Part shown: positions 6,348-14,321 of the stretch, piece by piece | How the letters are laid out: the number at the start of each line of letters is the position of its first letter | How positions within the stretch are numbered: the stretch's first letter is position 1 | NCBI GenBank assembly: GCA_037131955.1 | Contig: JBAXQC010000061.1 | Span: 1-16,980 of the forward strand | Origin: CAIMMJ01 sp037131955 | Lineage (GTDB): Bacteria; Bacteroidota; Bacteroidia; UBA4408 | Direction of reading: 5' to 3' | DNA length: 16,980 bases | Made by a program: the position numbers and the translations under genes | The notes under the pieces: generated by a model | Databases searched by the model: none | What the model saw: the letters and a program-made list of their open reading frames with translations, nothing else | Told to the model about the DNA's origin: nothing

Positions 6348-7961
6348 ATGAACGAATACGGCACAAAAGCCAAAAATGCAACCATTGCAAGCCTTGGTTT
6401 GCAGAATGTTGAAGCCGCCTATTGGAATTTAAGTGCGGCAGATTTAGTTGAAGAAACGATATTAAGAGGAGAGGGAACGTTGTCTAATACAGGAGCATTG
6501 GCTGTTGATACTGGCGAATTTACCGGCAGGTCGCCCAAAGACAAATTTATTGTGTTTGATGACATCACAAAAGACACTGTTTGGTGGAGTGATGTGAATA
6601 TTAAATTTGATTCGGGAAAATTTGATTTGCTTTACAACAGAATTTGTGCTTATTTGGGCGGAAAGGAAGTGTTTGTAAGGGACGCTTATGCTTGTGCAGA
6701 TCCAGTATACAGGTTAAATCTAAGAGTGGTAACTGAATTTCCTTGGAGCAATTTATTTGCAAATAATTTATTTTTAAGACCAACTTTAAATGAAATAGAG
6801 AATTTTGAACCAGAATGGAATATAATTTGCGCCCCTGGTTTTAAAGCAGACCCTGCTATTGATGGAACACGTCAGCACAATTTTGCCATTTTAAACATGA
6901 CAAGAAAATGCATAATCATTGGTGGTACTGCTTATACAGGAGAAATTAAAAAGGGAATTTTTTCATTACTAAATTACATTCTCCCACAAGAAAAGGGAGT
7001 GTTATCTATGCATTGTTCTGCCAACCTTGGTAAAGATGGAGATACAGCTTTGTTTTTTGGATTGAGTGGCACAGGCAAAACCACACTTTCTGCTGATGCT
7101 AATCGTCAGTTAATTGGCGATGATGAGCACGGCTGGAGCGACAAAACTATCTTTAATTTTGAGGGAGGTTGTTATGCGAAATGTGTTGATTTATCAAAAG
7201 AAAAAGAACCGGAAATTTTTAATGCAGTAAAGTTTGGAGCTTTACTAGAAAATATAGAGTTTAAGGATCAAACTGGTGAAGTAGACTACACCAACATCAG
7301 CAAAACAGAAAATACACGAGTAGCGTATCCACTACATTTTATTGAAAATGCTTTAGAACCATCATTTGCTGGTGCTCCAAAAAATATTTTCTTTCTTACG
7401 TGCGATGCTTTTGGTGTTTTGCCTCCAATATCTAAATTAGACGCAGGACAAGCAATGTATCATTTTTTGAGTGGTTACACCGCAAAAGTTGCTGGAACAG
7501 AAATAGGAGTAACAGAACCAACGTTAACATTCTCCGCATGTTTTGGCAAAGTTTTTTTACCATTGCATCCTACCAAATATGCCGAACTGCTGGGTAAAAA
7601 ATTGGAGAACTCTACAATTAATGTTTGGTTGGTGAACACTGGCTGGAGCGGTGGTGCCTTTGGTGTGGGTAGCCGAATGAAATTATCTTATACCAGAGCA
7701 TTAATTACTGCTGCACTAAAAGGAGAATTAGAAAAAGAAAATTATGAAACATTGCCAGTTTTTAATTTAAAATTTCCTACAAATTGCCCAAGTGTTCCCT
7801 CAGAAATTTTGAATCCAAGAAATACATGGGCAGATAAGGCCGCTTATGATGCCAAAGCAAATTCTTTGGCCAATTCATTTATTCAAAATTTTGAACAATA
7901 TGCAGCTTTTGCAAGCAAAGAAATTTTGGAAGCTGCCCCAAAAGTTACGGTTACGGCTTAA
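6348..7961 (+). CDS. pckA: ATP-dependent phosphoenolpyruvate carboxykinase
   Basis: This 537-residue cytosolic enzyme converts oxaloacetate + ATP to phosphoenolpyruvate + CO2 + ADP, the entry step of gluconeogenesis. Its length matches the ATP-type family (540 in E. coli). Visible motifs are TGRSPKDKF with Arg61 in the oxaloacetate site, the P-loop GLSGTGKTTLS (238-248) with Lys244 and Thr245, and the metal-binding loop IGDDEHGWSD with Asp258/Asp259. The spacing between Lys244 and Asp258 is the same as between Lys254 and Asp268 in E. coli. HCSAN, FEGGCYAKC and NTGWSGGAFGVGSRMKL are further family blocks. The P-loop type and length exclude the GTP-dependent enzyme. It appears to be monocistronic: an exact TAnnTTTG box lies upstream and a strong hairpin terminator begins 22 bp after the stop. 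Confidence 0.97.
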   Translation: MNEYGTKAKNATIASLGLQNVEAAYWNLSAADLVEETILRGEGTLSNTGALAVDTGEFTGRSPKDKFIVFDDITKDTVWWSDVNIKFDSGKFDLLYNRICAYLGGKEVFVRDAYACADPVYRLNLRVVTEFPWSNLFANNLFLRPTLNEIENFEPEWNIICAPGFKADPAIDGTRQHNFAILNMTRKCIIIGGTAYTGEIKKGIFSLLNYILPQEKGVLSMHCSANLGKDGDTALFFGLSGTGKTTLSADANRQLIGDDEHGWSDKTIFNFEGGCYAKCVDLSKEKEPEIFNAVKFGALLENIEFKDQTGEVDYTNISKTENTRVAYPLHFIENALEPSFAGAPKNIFFLTCDAFGVLPPISKLDAGQAMYHFLSGYTAKVAGTEIGVTEPTLTFSACFGKVFLPLHPTKYAELLGKKLENSTINVWLVNTGWSGGAFGVGSRMKLSYTRALITAALKGELEKENYETLPVFNLKFPTNCPSVPSEILNPRNTWADKAAYDAKANSLANSFIQNFEQYAAFASKEILEAAPKVTVTA

Positions 7962-7982
7962 AAATATATAAACTTTTATTTT

Positions 7983-8022
7983 TACCCTCATTGTTTTGCA
8001 ATTCTACAATGAGGGTATTTTT
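7983..8022 (+). terminator. intrinsic terminator after pckA
   Basis: A perfect 12 bp stem pairs TACCCTCATTGT (7983-7994) with ACAATGAGGGTA (8006-8017) around an 11 nt loop and is followed by five T residues. It lies 22 bp after the pckA stop codon and well before rpoD, so it should separate the two transcription units. Confidence 0.88.
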
Positions 8023-8083
8023 ATGCAAAAAAAATTTATTTTGTTTTTTTATTCTGCTAATCAAACTATTATAAGTTTTAACA

Positions 8084-8107
8084 CTAAAAAAAAGAAACTT
8101 TTTTTAG
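8084..8107 (+). repeat. AT-rich inverted repeat in the rpoD leader
   Basis: AAAAAAAG (8087-8094) and CTTTTTTT (8098-8105) are exact complements around an AAA loop. CT/AG at the outer ends extend the pairing if one A is bulged. An overlapping alternative is TTTTA (8076-8080) pairing with TAAAA (8085-8089), so the two cannot form together. Whether this region is transcribed as the rpoD leader is not known. A promoter-like TAAGTTTT lies at 8072-8079. Confidence 0.3.
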
Positions 8108-8172
8108 GTGGTTTCGTATAAGGTCAACTCAACAACAAAATAGTATTAACAATAAAATAAATTTCCTCGATT

Positions 8173-9042
8173 ATGAGCATGCGTCAGCTTAAGATTACCA
8201 AATCTATTACCAACCGAGAAAGTGCTTCTTTAGACAAATATTTGCAAGAAATTGGCCGCGAAGAATTAATCAGTGCCGATGAAGAAGTGGTGTTAGCAAA
8301 AAAAATTAGAGAAGGAGATCAAATTGCATTAGAAAAACTTACAAAAGCCAATTTAAGATTTGTGGTTTCTGTTGCCAAGCAGTATCAAAACCAAGGTTTA
8401 AGTTTACCCGATTTGATAAACGAAGGAAATTTAGGCTTGATAAAAGCAGCCAGAAGATTTGACGAAACAAGAGGGTTTAAATTTATTTCCTACGCTGTAT
8501 GGTGGATTCGTCAATCTATTCTTCAAGCATTAGCCGAACAAGCTAGGATTGTGAGATTGCCATTAAATCAAGTAGGTTCGTTAAACAAAATAAATAAAGC
8601 CTTCTCTAAGCTTGAGCAAGAATTTGAAAGAACACCTTCTGCCGAAGAATTAGCAGACATTTTAGATATTGCCGAAGATAAAGTTGCAGATACATTAAGA
8701 GTTTCGGGTCGTCATATTTCTATGGATGCCCCATTTGTGCAAGGAGAAGAAAACACACTTTTAGATGTATTGGTAAACGGAGATTCTCCAAGAGCTGACA
8801 ATTCCTTAATAATTGAATCGCTACAACGAGAAATAGAAAGATCTTTGGCAACATTAACAGAACGTGAAAGAGATGTTGTAAAACTATTCTATGGAATTGG
8901 CTATAGCCATGAATATACATTAGAAGAAATTGGAGATAGGTTTGATTTGACAAGAGAAAGAGTAAGACAAATAAAAGAAAAAGCAATAAAAAGATTAAAA
9001 CATTCAAGTAGAAGTAAACTTTTGAAAACATACTTAGGTTAA
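8173..9042 (+). CDS. rpoD: primary RNA polymerase sigma factor, short Bacteroidota type
   Basis: The 289-residue sigma-70 protein directs RNA polymerase to housekeeping promoters. Region 1.2 is at about 18-50 (SLDKYLQEIGREELIS), region 2 at about 55-122 (the LRFVVSVAKQYQNQGLSLPD and NEGNLGLIKAARRFD core-binding blocks, then the region 2.3/2.4 promoter-recognition stretch ISYAVWWIRQSI), region 3 at about 125-210 and region 4 at about 222-285 with a helix-turn-helix (LEEIGDRFDLTRERVRQIKEKA). Region 1.1 is absent, which is normal for the primary sigma of Bacteroidota. The frame has ATG codons at 8173 and 8179. Relatives usually begin MRQLKI, so 8179 is an equally good start. A strong terminator follows directly. 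The gene stands between two hairpin terminators and is probably monocistronic. Confidence 0.96.
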   Translation: MSMRQLKITKSITNRESASLDKYLQEIGREELISADEEVVLAKKIREGDQIALEKLTKANLRFVVSVAKQYQNQGLSLPDLINEGNLGLIKAARRFDETRGFKFISYAVWWIRQSILQALAEQARIVRLPLNQVGSLNKINKAFSKLEQEFERTPSAEELADILDIAEDKVADTLRVSGRHISMDAPFVQGEENTLLDVLVNGDSPRADNSLIIESLQREIERSLATLTERERDVVKLFYGIGYSHEYTLEEIGDRFDLTRERVRQIKEKAIKRLKHSSRSKLLKTYLG

Positions 9043-9058
9043 ACTATTATTTTTTAAT

Positions 9059-9089
9059 AAAACCGGGCTAAAATTAGTCCGGTTTTTTT
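9059..9089 (+). terminator. intrinsic terminator after rpoD
   Basis: AAAACCGGGCT (9059-9069) pairs with AGTCCGGTTTT (9076-9086), with one G-T wobble, and the pairing runs into T9083-9089. The GC-rich core, the small A/T loop and the seven-T tail make this a strong terminator. It begins 17 bp after the rpoD stop. The A-rich left arm means it could also work on the minus strand, but no gene there needs it. Confidence 0.9.
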
Positions 9090-9101
9090 ATTTTAAATAC
9101 C

Positions 9102-9109
9102 TAATTTTA
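9102..9109 (+). promoter_or_regulatory. weak -7 box candidate upstream of tal
   Basis: TAATTTTA differs from TAnnTTTG at the last position only and ends 25 nt before the transaldolase ATG, directly after the rpoD terminator. A promoter is expected here because the terminator should isolate the downstream gene run. The box itself is a modest match in AT-rich DNA. Confidence 0.3.
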
Positions 9110-9134
9110 GCGCCCAAAATAAATATAAATACAA

Positions 9135-9791
9135 ATGAAATTTTTTATAGATACAGCCAATTTGGCTCAAATTAAAGAAGCACAAGAATTGGGTGTTTTA
9201 GATGGAGTAACAACTAATCCATCATTAATGGCCAAAGAAGGGATAAAAGGAAATGACGCCATAATGAAACACTATGTTGATATTTGCAACATAGTGGAAG
9301 GCGATGTTAGTGCCGAAGTTATTGCCACCGATTTTAATGGTATGGTAAGAGAAGGTGAATTTTTAGCAAGTCTTCATCCTCAAATTGTTGTAAAAGTGCC
9401 AATGATAGCGGATGGAGTTAAGGCCATTAAATATTTTTCATCAAAAGGAATTAGAACAAATTGCACTTTAGTATTTTCGGCCGGACAAGCTCTTTTGGCT
9501 GCAAAAGCTGGAGCAACCTACGTTTCGCCATTTATTGGAAGGTTGGATGATATTTCGTTTGATGGACTTGATTTGATAGCTCAAATTGTAGACATTTATT
9601 CTACTTATGGCTACGAAACTCAAGTATTAGCAGCTTCTGTTAGGCATTCTATGCACCTCATTAAATGTGCAGAGTTGGGAGCAGATGTAGTAACTTGTCC
9701 GTTGAATGTAATAACTGGTTTATTAAAACATCCACTAACGGATAGCGGATTGGCGACGTTTTTGGCAGATTTTGAAAAAACAAAAATTTAA
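9135..9791 (+). CDS. tal: transaldolase, small TalC/FSA-type
   Basis: The 218-residue enzyme belongs to the short transaldolase subfamily, which transfers dihydroxyacetone units between sugar phosphates in the non-oxidative pentose phosphate pathway. MKFFIDTANLAQIKEA, GVTTNPSLMAKEG and the Schiff-base lysine Lys87 (VVKVPM) are clear. Two residues separate true transaldolases from fructose-6-phosphate aldolase: FSA has Gln59 and Tyr131, and transaldolases have Glu and Phe. Here the equivalent positions are Glu61 (SAEVIA) and Phe133 (VSPFIGRLDD), each offset by two like the lysine (Lys85 in FSA). This supports transaldolase activity. The stop codon lies 3 nt before the next ATG, so it is probably co-transcribed with the PLP enzyme gene, though no metabolic link between them is obvious. 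Confidence 0.94.
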   Translation: MKFFIDTANLAQIKEAQELGVLDGVTTNPSLMAKEGIKGNDAIMKHYVDICNIVEGDVSAEVIATDFNGMVREGEFLASLHPQIVVKVPMIADGVKAIKYFSSKGIRTNCTLVFSAGQALLAAKAGATYVSPFIGRLDDISFDGLDLIAQIVDIYSTYGYETQVLAASVRHSMHLIKCAELGADVVTCPLNVITGLLKHPLTDSGLATFLADFEKTKI

Positions 9792-9794
9792 TTG

Positions 9795-10952
9795 ATGTAC
9801 GATTTTTCTAATTTTGGTTTTGGTACCAGAGCCATTCATGCAGGCCAAGAGCCTGATGAAACTACAGGTGCAATAATGACACCTATATTTCAAACTTCTA
9901 CTTATGTTCAAGAATCTCCTGGAAAGCACAAAGGATATGCTTATGCCAGAGGAAAAAATCCAACAAGAAGTGCCTTGGAACAAAATATTGCTTCATTGGA
10001 AAAGGCAAAATACGGTTTGTGTTTTTCCAGCGGAATGGGTGCAATAGATACAGTAATAAAATTATTGAAACCAGGAGATGAAGTAATAGCTACACAAGAT
10101 TTGTATGGTGGTAGTTATAGAATGTTCACCAAAGTTTTTGAACCACTTGGTATAAAATTTAAGTTTGTTGATTTGTACGATGCAAGCAATTTGTTGAAAC
10201 ATGTTTCAGATTCTACTAAATTAATCTGGATTGAAACACCCACCAATCCAACGCTACAAATTATAGATATTGCTGCAATAGTTGAGAACGTAAAAGGTAA
10301 AAATATTTTAGTATGTGTGGATAATACTTTTGCTTCTCCTTATCTTCAAAATCCTTTGTTGATGGGAGCTGATATTGTAATGCATTCGGCAACAAAATAT
10401 TTAGGTGGACATTCGGATGTTGTAATGGGAGCATTATGTATAAATGATACTGTATTGTTTGACAAATTAGCTTTTATACAAAATTCTTGCGGACCAACTC
10501 CGGGACCAATGGATTCTTTTTTGGTAATGAGAGGAATTAAAACGCTGCATGTGAGGATGGATCGTCATTGTTTTAATGGCAAAGAAGTAGCACAATTTTT
10601 AAAATCTCATCCTAAAGTTGGCAAAGTAAATTGGCCAGGATTTACAGACCATCCCAACCATGACATAGCAAAAAAGCAAATGAAAGATTTTGGCGGAATG
10701 TTGAGTTTTTCATTGAAAGACGATAACATAGAAACGGCTTTTGAATTTGCAAAATCAACAAAGGTGTTTTCTTTAGCAGAATCATTAGGTGGCGTAGAGT
10801 CTCTGATATCGCACCCTGCAAGCATGACTCATGCATCTATTCCTAAAGAAGAAAGAGAAAAATCAGGCGTTACTGATTCATTGCTAAGAATAAGTGTTGG
10901 CATTGAAGATGCTGCAGATTTAATTGAAGATTTAAACCAAGCTTTAAACTAA
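9795..10952 (+). CDS. Cys/Met metabolism PLP-dependent enzyme (cystathionine gamma-synthase/lyase family)
   Basis: The 385-residue fold-type I PLP enzyme acts in trans-sulfuration. I prefer ATG 9795. The TTG at 9792 just before it is in frame, but the ATG gives the usual N-terminus FGTRAIHAGQEPDETTGAIM. Key blocks are YAYARGKNPTR, SSGMGAIDTV (phosphate grip), DLYGGSYRMF, ETPTNPTLQIIDI, VDNTFASPYLQNP and the PLP lysine Lys201 in MHSATKYLGGHSD. SLGGVESLISHPASMTHASI near the C-terminus is the substrate-carboxylate region. The family includes cystathionine gamma-synthase (metB), cystathionine gamma-lyase and methionine gamma-lyase, which cannot be told apart reliably from sequence alone, so no symbol is given. 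Cystathionine gamma-synthase or lyase is likeliest. It sits 3 nt after tal and 8 nt before the M43 protease gene. Confidence 0.93.
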   Translation: MYDFSNFGFGTRAIHAGQEPDETTGAIMTPIFQTSTYVQESPGKHKGYAYARGKNPTRSALEQNIASLEKAKYGLCFSSGMGAIDTVIKLLKPGDEVIATQDLYGGSYRMFTKVFEPLGIKFKFVDLYDASNLLKHVSDSTKLIWIETPTNPTLQIIDIAAIVENVKGKNILVCVDNTFASPYLQNPLLMGADIVMHSATKYLGGHSDVVMGALCINDTVLFDKLAFIQNSCGPTPGPMDSFLVMRGIKTLHVRMDRHCFNGKEVAQFLKSHPKVGKVNWPGFTDHPNHDIAKKQMKDFGGMLSFSLKDDNIETAFEFAKSTKVFSLAESLGGVESLISHPASMTHASIPKEEREKSGVTDSLLRISVGIEDAADLIEDLNQALN

Positions 10953-10960
10953 TTTTATAC

Positions 10961-13048
10961 ATGAAAAAAATACTATTCCCAATTTTCTTGAGTTTACTTT
11001 TCATAAGTAATTCTTTCGCTCAAAAATTTAATCAATGCATTACACATGAAATGTATTTAGAGCAAATTAATAAGGATCCACAATTTTTAATCAATCAGCA
11101 AAATTTAGAAATAGAAACACAAGAATTTACTGCACATCAAAATCAAAATAGGAGTGCAGCAGCTGTAAAAATTATACCAGTTGTTTTTCATGTTGTTCAC
11201 GAATACGGTAATGAAAATATAAGCAGGGAACAAATTTTAGATCAAATTATTACTTTGAACGAAGATTACAGACGTTTAAACCCGGATACTGCAAACACTC
11301 CGCAACCATTTAAAAGTTTATCAGGAGATGCACAAATAGAATTTAGGTTGGCAACATTAGATCCTAACGGAAATTGCACTGACGGTATTAACAGAATATA
11401 CTCGCCACTTACAAACAATGCAAGAGAAAATATTAAAGCATTTGTAACACCTTGGCCAAGAAATAAGTATTTGAATATTTGGGTTGTAAAAACCATAGAA
11501 AATACCTCAGGTTCTGCAGGAACAATTTTAGGATATTCACAATTTCCCGGAGGAAGTGCAGCAACAGATGGAATTGTAATGAGAGCCGATAGAACCGGTT
11601 CAATTGGAACCAGTAACGACGGCAGAACTTTAACACATGAAATTGGTCATTGGTTAAATTTACGCCACATTTGGGGAGATGCTACATGCGGCAATGATCA
11701 AGTTTCGGATACGCCAGTGCACAATGATGCAAATAGTGGCTGTCCGCAATTTCCTCATTTATCTTCTAACTGCTCAGGCTCTAATGCAAATGGAGACATG
11801 TTTACCAACTATATGGATTATTCAAATGGAACTTGCATGAATCAATTTTCAATTGGACAAGGTACCAGAATGAATGCGGCCTTAACTTCTTCTACCAGCG
11901 GTAGAAATAACTTATGGACTTCGGCAAATTTACTTTCTACCGGAACCACAACTGTAGTAACACCTAATTGTGCTCCTGTTGCAGACTTTACGCCATTTTT
12001 GCCAACATTAATTTGCCCGGGAACATCCGTTACATTCAACGACGAAACCTACAGAGCAACACCAACTTCTTATTCATGGTCTTTCCCTGGTGGAACGCCC
12101 TCAACTTCTACCGAAATTAATCCTGTTGTAGTTTATAACACACCGGGCACTTACCAGGCAAGTTTAACCGTTTCCAATGCCGTTGGTTCAAATACTTTCT
12201 CTCGACAATCATTAATTATTGTTGCCCCAGAAAATGCTCAAGAAAATGATACTTTAACTCAAGGTTTTGAACTGCAAGATATTCCAAACGATAAATGGTT
12301 AGTGGTAAATAGAACGCCAGGCTCAAAAACATTTGTAAGAACAAGTACATCAAAATATGCTGGTACTTTTAGTGCATTTGTAGATAACTTTAACAATACA
12401 GACGGTGACATTGATGAGTTAATTAGTCCAACTTTTGATTTTACAAACATTGATAGTTTATCAATTACTTACAAATATGCTTATGCTCAAAGAACAACTT
12501 CTGCTGCATCTAGCAATCGTTTGCAAGTATATCTATCCAACGATTGTGGTAAAACATGGACACTTCGGTCAAATTCATTTGGCACTAGTCTTGCCACTGT
12601 GGCTGCACAAAACACAGCATTTTATCCAACACTTACTGCCCAGTGGAAAAATGTAGTAGTGCCTAACATTACTGCATTTGCTAATGGAACGAGTGTTAGA
12701 ATAAAATTTGTTTTTACATCAGGCGATGGCAATAATTTATTTATAGATAACATTCAAATCAAAGGCAATTCCACCACGTCAATAAATGAAGTTAATTTAG
12801 CATCAAATTTTTTAGTTCAACCAAACCCTACAAGTGGAATTTTTAATGTTACAAGTTCTAACTTTAATGGAAAAATAAATGAGGTTTCAATAGTTAATTT
12901 ATTGGGGAAAGAAGTTTACAGAAGTAATTCTGTTGATAACAACACCAACTTAAATTTTGACCTGAGTGAGTTTTCTAACGGAATATATTTTTTACAAATA
13001 AAAACCAACAAAGGAAATTTAACCAAGAAAATTGTTTTAACTAAATAA
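10961..13048 (+). CDS. secreted M43 (cytophagalysin/pappalysin-type) metallopeptidase with PKD domain and T9SS sorting domain
   Basis: This is a 695-residue exported protease. The signal peptide is residues 1-20 (MKKILFPIF... SNSFAQ) and a pro-region runs to about 65. The catalytic domain begins around IIPVVFHVVHEYG. The zinc motif is HEIGHWLNLRH (H226, E227, H230, H236) and the Met-turn is NYMDYS with M285. Position 8 of the zinc motif is Asn rather than the usual Gly. Cys residues around CGNDQVSDTP and GCPQFP fit the M43B calcium/disulfide region. A PKD domain follows (about 340-425, SYSWSFPGGTPSTS then YNTPGTYQASLTVSN), then a beta-sandwich of the choice-of-anchor/MAM-like kind (about 435-607, FELQ through FIDNIQIKG), and a type A T9SS sorting domain (about 617-695, QPNPTSGIF, then SNGIYFLQIKT and KKIVLTK). 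It should be secreted and processed by T9SS. It is embedded in a run of cytosolic housekeeping genes. Confidence 0.94.
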   Translation: MKKILFPIFLSLLFISNSFAQKFNQCITHEMYLEQINKDPQFLINQQNLEIETQEFTAHQNQNRSAAAVKIIPVVFHVVHEYGNENISREQILDQIITLNEDYRRLNPDTANTPQPFKSLSGDAQIEFRLATLDPNGNCTDGINRIYSPLTNNARENIKAFVTPWPRNKYLNIWVVKTIENTSGSAGTILGYSQFPGGSAATDGIVMRADRTGSIGTSNDGRTLTHEIGHWLNLRHIWGDATCGNDQVSDTPVHNDANSGCPQFPHLSSNCSGSNANGDMFTNYMDYSNGTCMNQFSIGQGTRMNAALTSSTSGRNNLWTSANLLSTGTTTVVTPNCAPVADFTPFLPTLICPGTSVTFNDETYRATPTSYSWSFPGGTPSTSTEINPVVVYNTPGTYQASLTVSNAVGSNTFSRQSLIIVAPENAQENDTLTQGFELQDIPNDKWLVVNRTPGSKTFVRTSTSKYAGTFSAFVDNFNNTDGDIDELISPTFDFTNIDSLSITYKYAYAQRTTSAASSNRLQVYLSNDCGKTWTLRSNSFGTSLATVAAQNTAFYPTLTAQWKNVVVPNITAFANGTSVRIKFVFTSGDGNNLFIDNIQIKGNSTTSINEVNLASNFLVQPNPTSGIFNVTSSNFNGKINEVSIVNLLGKEVYRSNSVDNNTNLNFDLSEFSNGIYFLQIKTNKGNLTKKIVLTK

Positions 13049-13053
13049 AAATT

Positions 13054-13060
13054 GAGGAGA
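13054..13060 (+). promoter_or_regulatory. strong Shine-Dalgarno sequence before the lipid kinase gene
   Basis: GAGGAGA lies 5 nt upstream of ATG 13066 and is an almost ideal anti-16S match. It stands out because none of the other start codons I examined in this window has a comparable motif, as is usual for Bacteroidota. It confirms the start at 13066. Confidence 0.6.
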
Positions 13061-13065
13061 GCTTA

Positions 13066-13959
13066 ATGGAAGAATTAAAAAAGGAAAGGCAAAGATGTAG
13101 CTTTATAATAAACAGAATTGCCGGAACTTCCTCTATTCCAAATTTCGAGAGTTTAGTAAATAAAACATTAAATTCTAAACTTTTTAATGCCGATTTTTAC
13201 TATACAGAATATCATAGACATGCCGAAGTTATCGCAAAAGAGTTAGTTTCTCAGCAGGTTCCATTTATAATTGCTGTGGGTGGTGATGGAACAGTTAATC
13301 AAATTGGTGCTCAATTAATTGGTTCATCTTCTTCTCTTGGTGTTATACCAACGGGTTCGGGCAATGGTTTTGCAAGGCATTTAAAATTACCAATGACGCT
13401 GGAAGATTCTATAAGATTAATCAATAAAAGAACTATTAAATCTATAGATACTGGATTAATTAATGATATTCCTTTTTTAAATGTTGCAGGTGTTGGTTTT
13501 GATGGCCATGTTTCTAACGTATTTCATAGTTACGAAAAGCGAGGATTAAGCGGATATGCGAAAATTATTCTAAAGGAATTTAGCCCATTTAAAAGCCAAA
13601 CAGTGCTGTTAGAAACCGAAGATGGCGAGTTTAAACAAGAGGCATTTATGGTTTGTTTTGCAAATGGTCAACAGTTTGGTAATAGAATTTATATTTCTCC
13701 TAAAGCATCTATGTCCGATGGTAAATTGGATGTTTGTTTATTAAAAAAGCCCAAGTTTTCTTATATTCCACGTATGTTTTATAAAATGATAAATAAACGA
13801 GAACTTCCGGAGAAATATTTTAAAGATTACAAAGCAAAAACAATTTTACTTACGCATAATTTTAAATACTTTCATATCGATGGAGAACCGTTTAACGCTC
13901 CTCATGAACTCAGAGTAAAATGTGTTCCTTCATCTTTAAATGTTTTAGTTTCTAGGTAA
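13066..13959 (+). CDS. YegS/diacylglycerol kinase-like lipid kinase
   Basis: The 297-residue protein belongs to the DAGK catalytic-domain (LCB5/YegS/BmrU) family, cytosolic or membrane-associated kinases that phosphorylate diacylglycerol, sphingoid bases or related lipids with ATP. The N-terminal nucleotide domain has the signature GGDGTVNQ (72-79), replacing a P-loop, followed by PTGSGNGFARHL (from Pro95), another family hallmark. The C-terminal beta domain includes NVAGVGFDGHVSN, CFANGQQFGNRIYISPKA, DGKLDVCLL and HIDGEPF. Family length is about 300, so it is complete. The actual lipid substrate cannot be read from sequence. Its stop codon abuts the SUI1 ATG (TAAATG). Confidence 0.92.
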   Translation: MEELKKERQRCSFIINRIAGTSSIPNFESLVNKTLNSKLFNADFYYTEYHRHAEVIAKELVSQQVPFIIAVGGDGTVNQIGAQLIGSSSSLGVIPTGSGNGFARHLKLPMTLEDSIRLINKRTIKSIDTGLINDIPFLNVAGVGFDGHVSNVFHSYEKRGLSGYAKIILKEFSPFKSQTVLLETEDGEFKQEAFMVCFANGQQFGNRIYISPKASMSDGKLDVCLLKKPKFSYIPRMFYKMINKRELPEKYFKDYKAKTILLTHNFKYFHIDGEPFNAPHELRVKCVPSSLNVLVSR

Positions 13960-14304
13960 ATGGCTAAATTAAACAAGATTAATTCATTGGGAGGATTAGT
14001 ATTTTCTACTAATCCCAATTTTATTCAGCAGGATAATACTGAGGAGCAAATAGAAACTCTCTCTCCTGAAAAACAAAAACTTATAATTAAGATTGACAAA
14101 AAACAGCGTGCAGGAAAGGTGGTAACTATAGTTTCTGGTTTTGTTGGATCTGAAAGTGACTTAGAACACCTTTGTAAACAATTAAAAAATTATTGTGGTG
14201 CGGGAGGTTCATCAAAAAATAGCGAGATACTTATACAAGGCGATTGTAAGCAGAAAATTGCTGACTTTTTAATAAAGCAAAAGTACGGTGTAAAAGTTCA
14301 ATAA
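13960..14304 (+). CDS. SUI1/YciH family translation initiation factor
   Basis: The 114-residue protein has a variable N-terminus (about 1-45, with the NSLGGLVFSTNP block seen in bacterial members) and a C-terminal eIF1/SUI1 domain (about 46-114). Domain marks are RAGKVVTIVSGF, LEHLCKQLKNYCGAGGSSKN and EILIQGDCKQKIADFL, ending in GVKVQ. Archaeal and eukaryotic homologues (aIF1/eIF1) guard start-codon selection on the small ribosomal subunit. The bacterial YciH type is non-essential in E. coli and its role is less certain. It starts on the nucleotide after the lipid kinase stop and has no visible Shine-Dalgarno of its own beyond coding sequence, so translation is likely coupled. The relation to its neighbours is unknown. 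Confidence 0.92.
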   Translation: MAKLNKINSLGGLVFSTNPNFIQQDNTEEQIETLSPEKQKLIIKIDKKQRAGKVVTIVSGFVGSESDLEHLCKQLKNYCGAGGSSKNSEILIQGDCKQKIADFLIKQKYGVKVQ

Positions 14305-14321
14305 ATAATTGAAGAATTCGT

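Noticed and set aside
8720..9031. 103-codon minus-strand ORF inside rpoD
   Set aside because: It is antisense to sigma regions 3 and 4. The Leu/Phe-rich product is the usual shadow of Lys/Glu/Arg-rich coding DNA.
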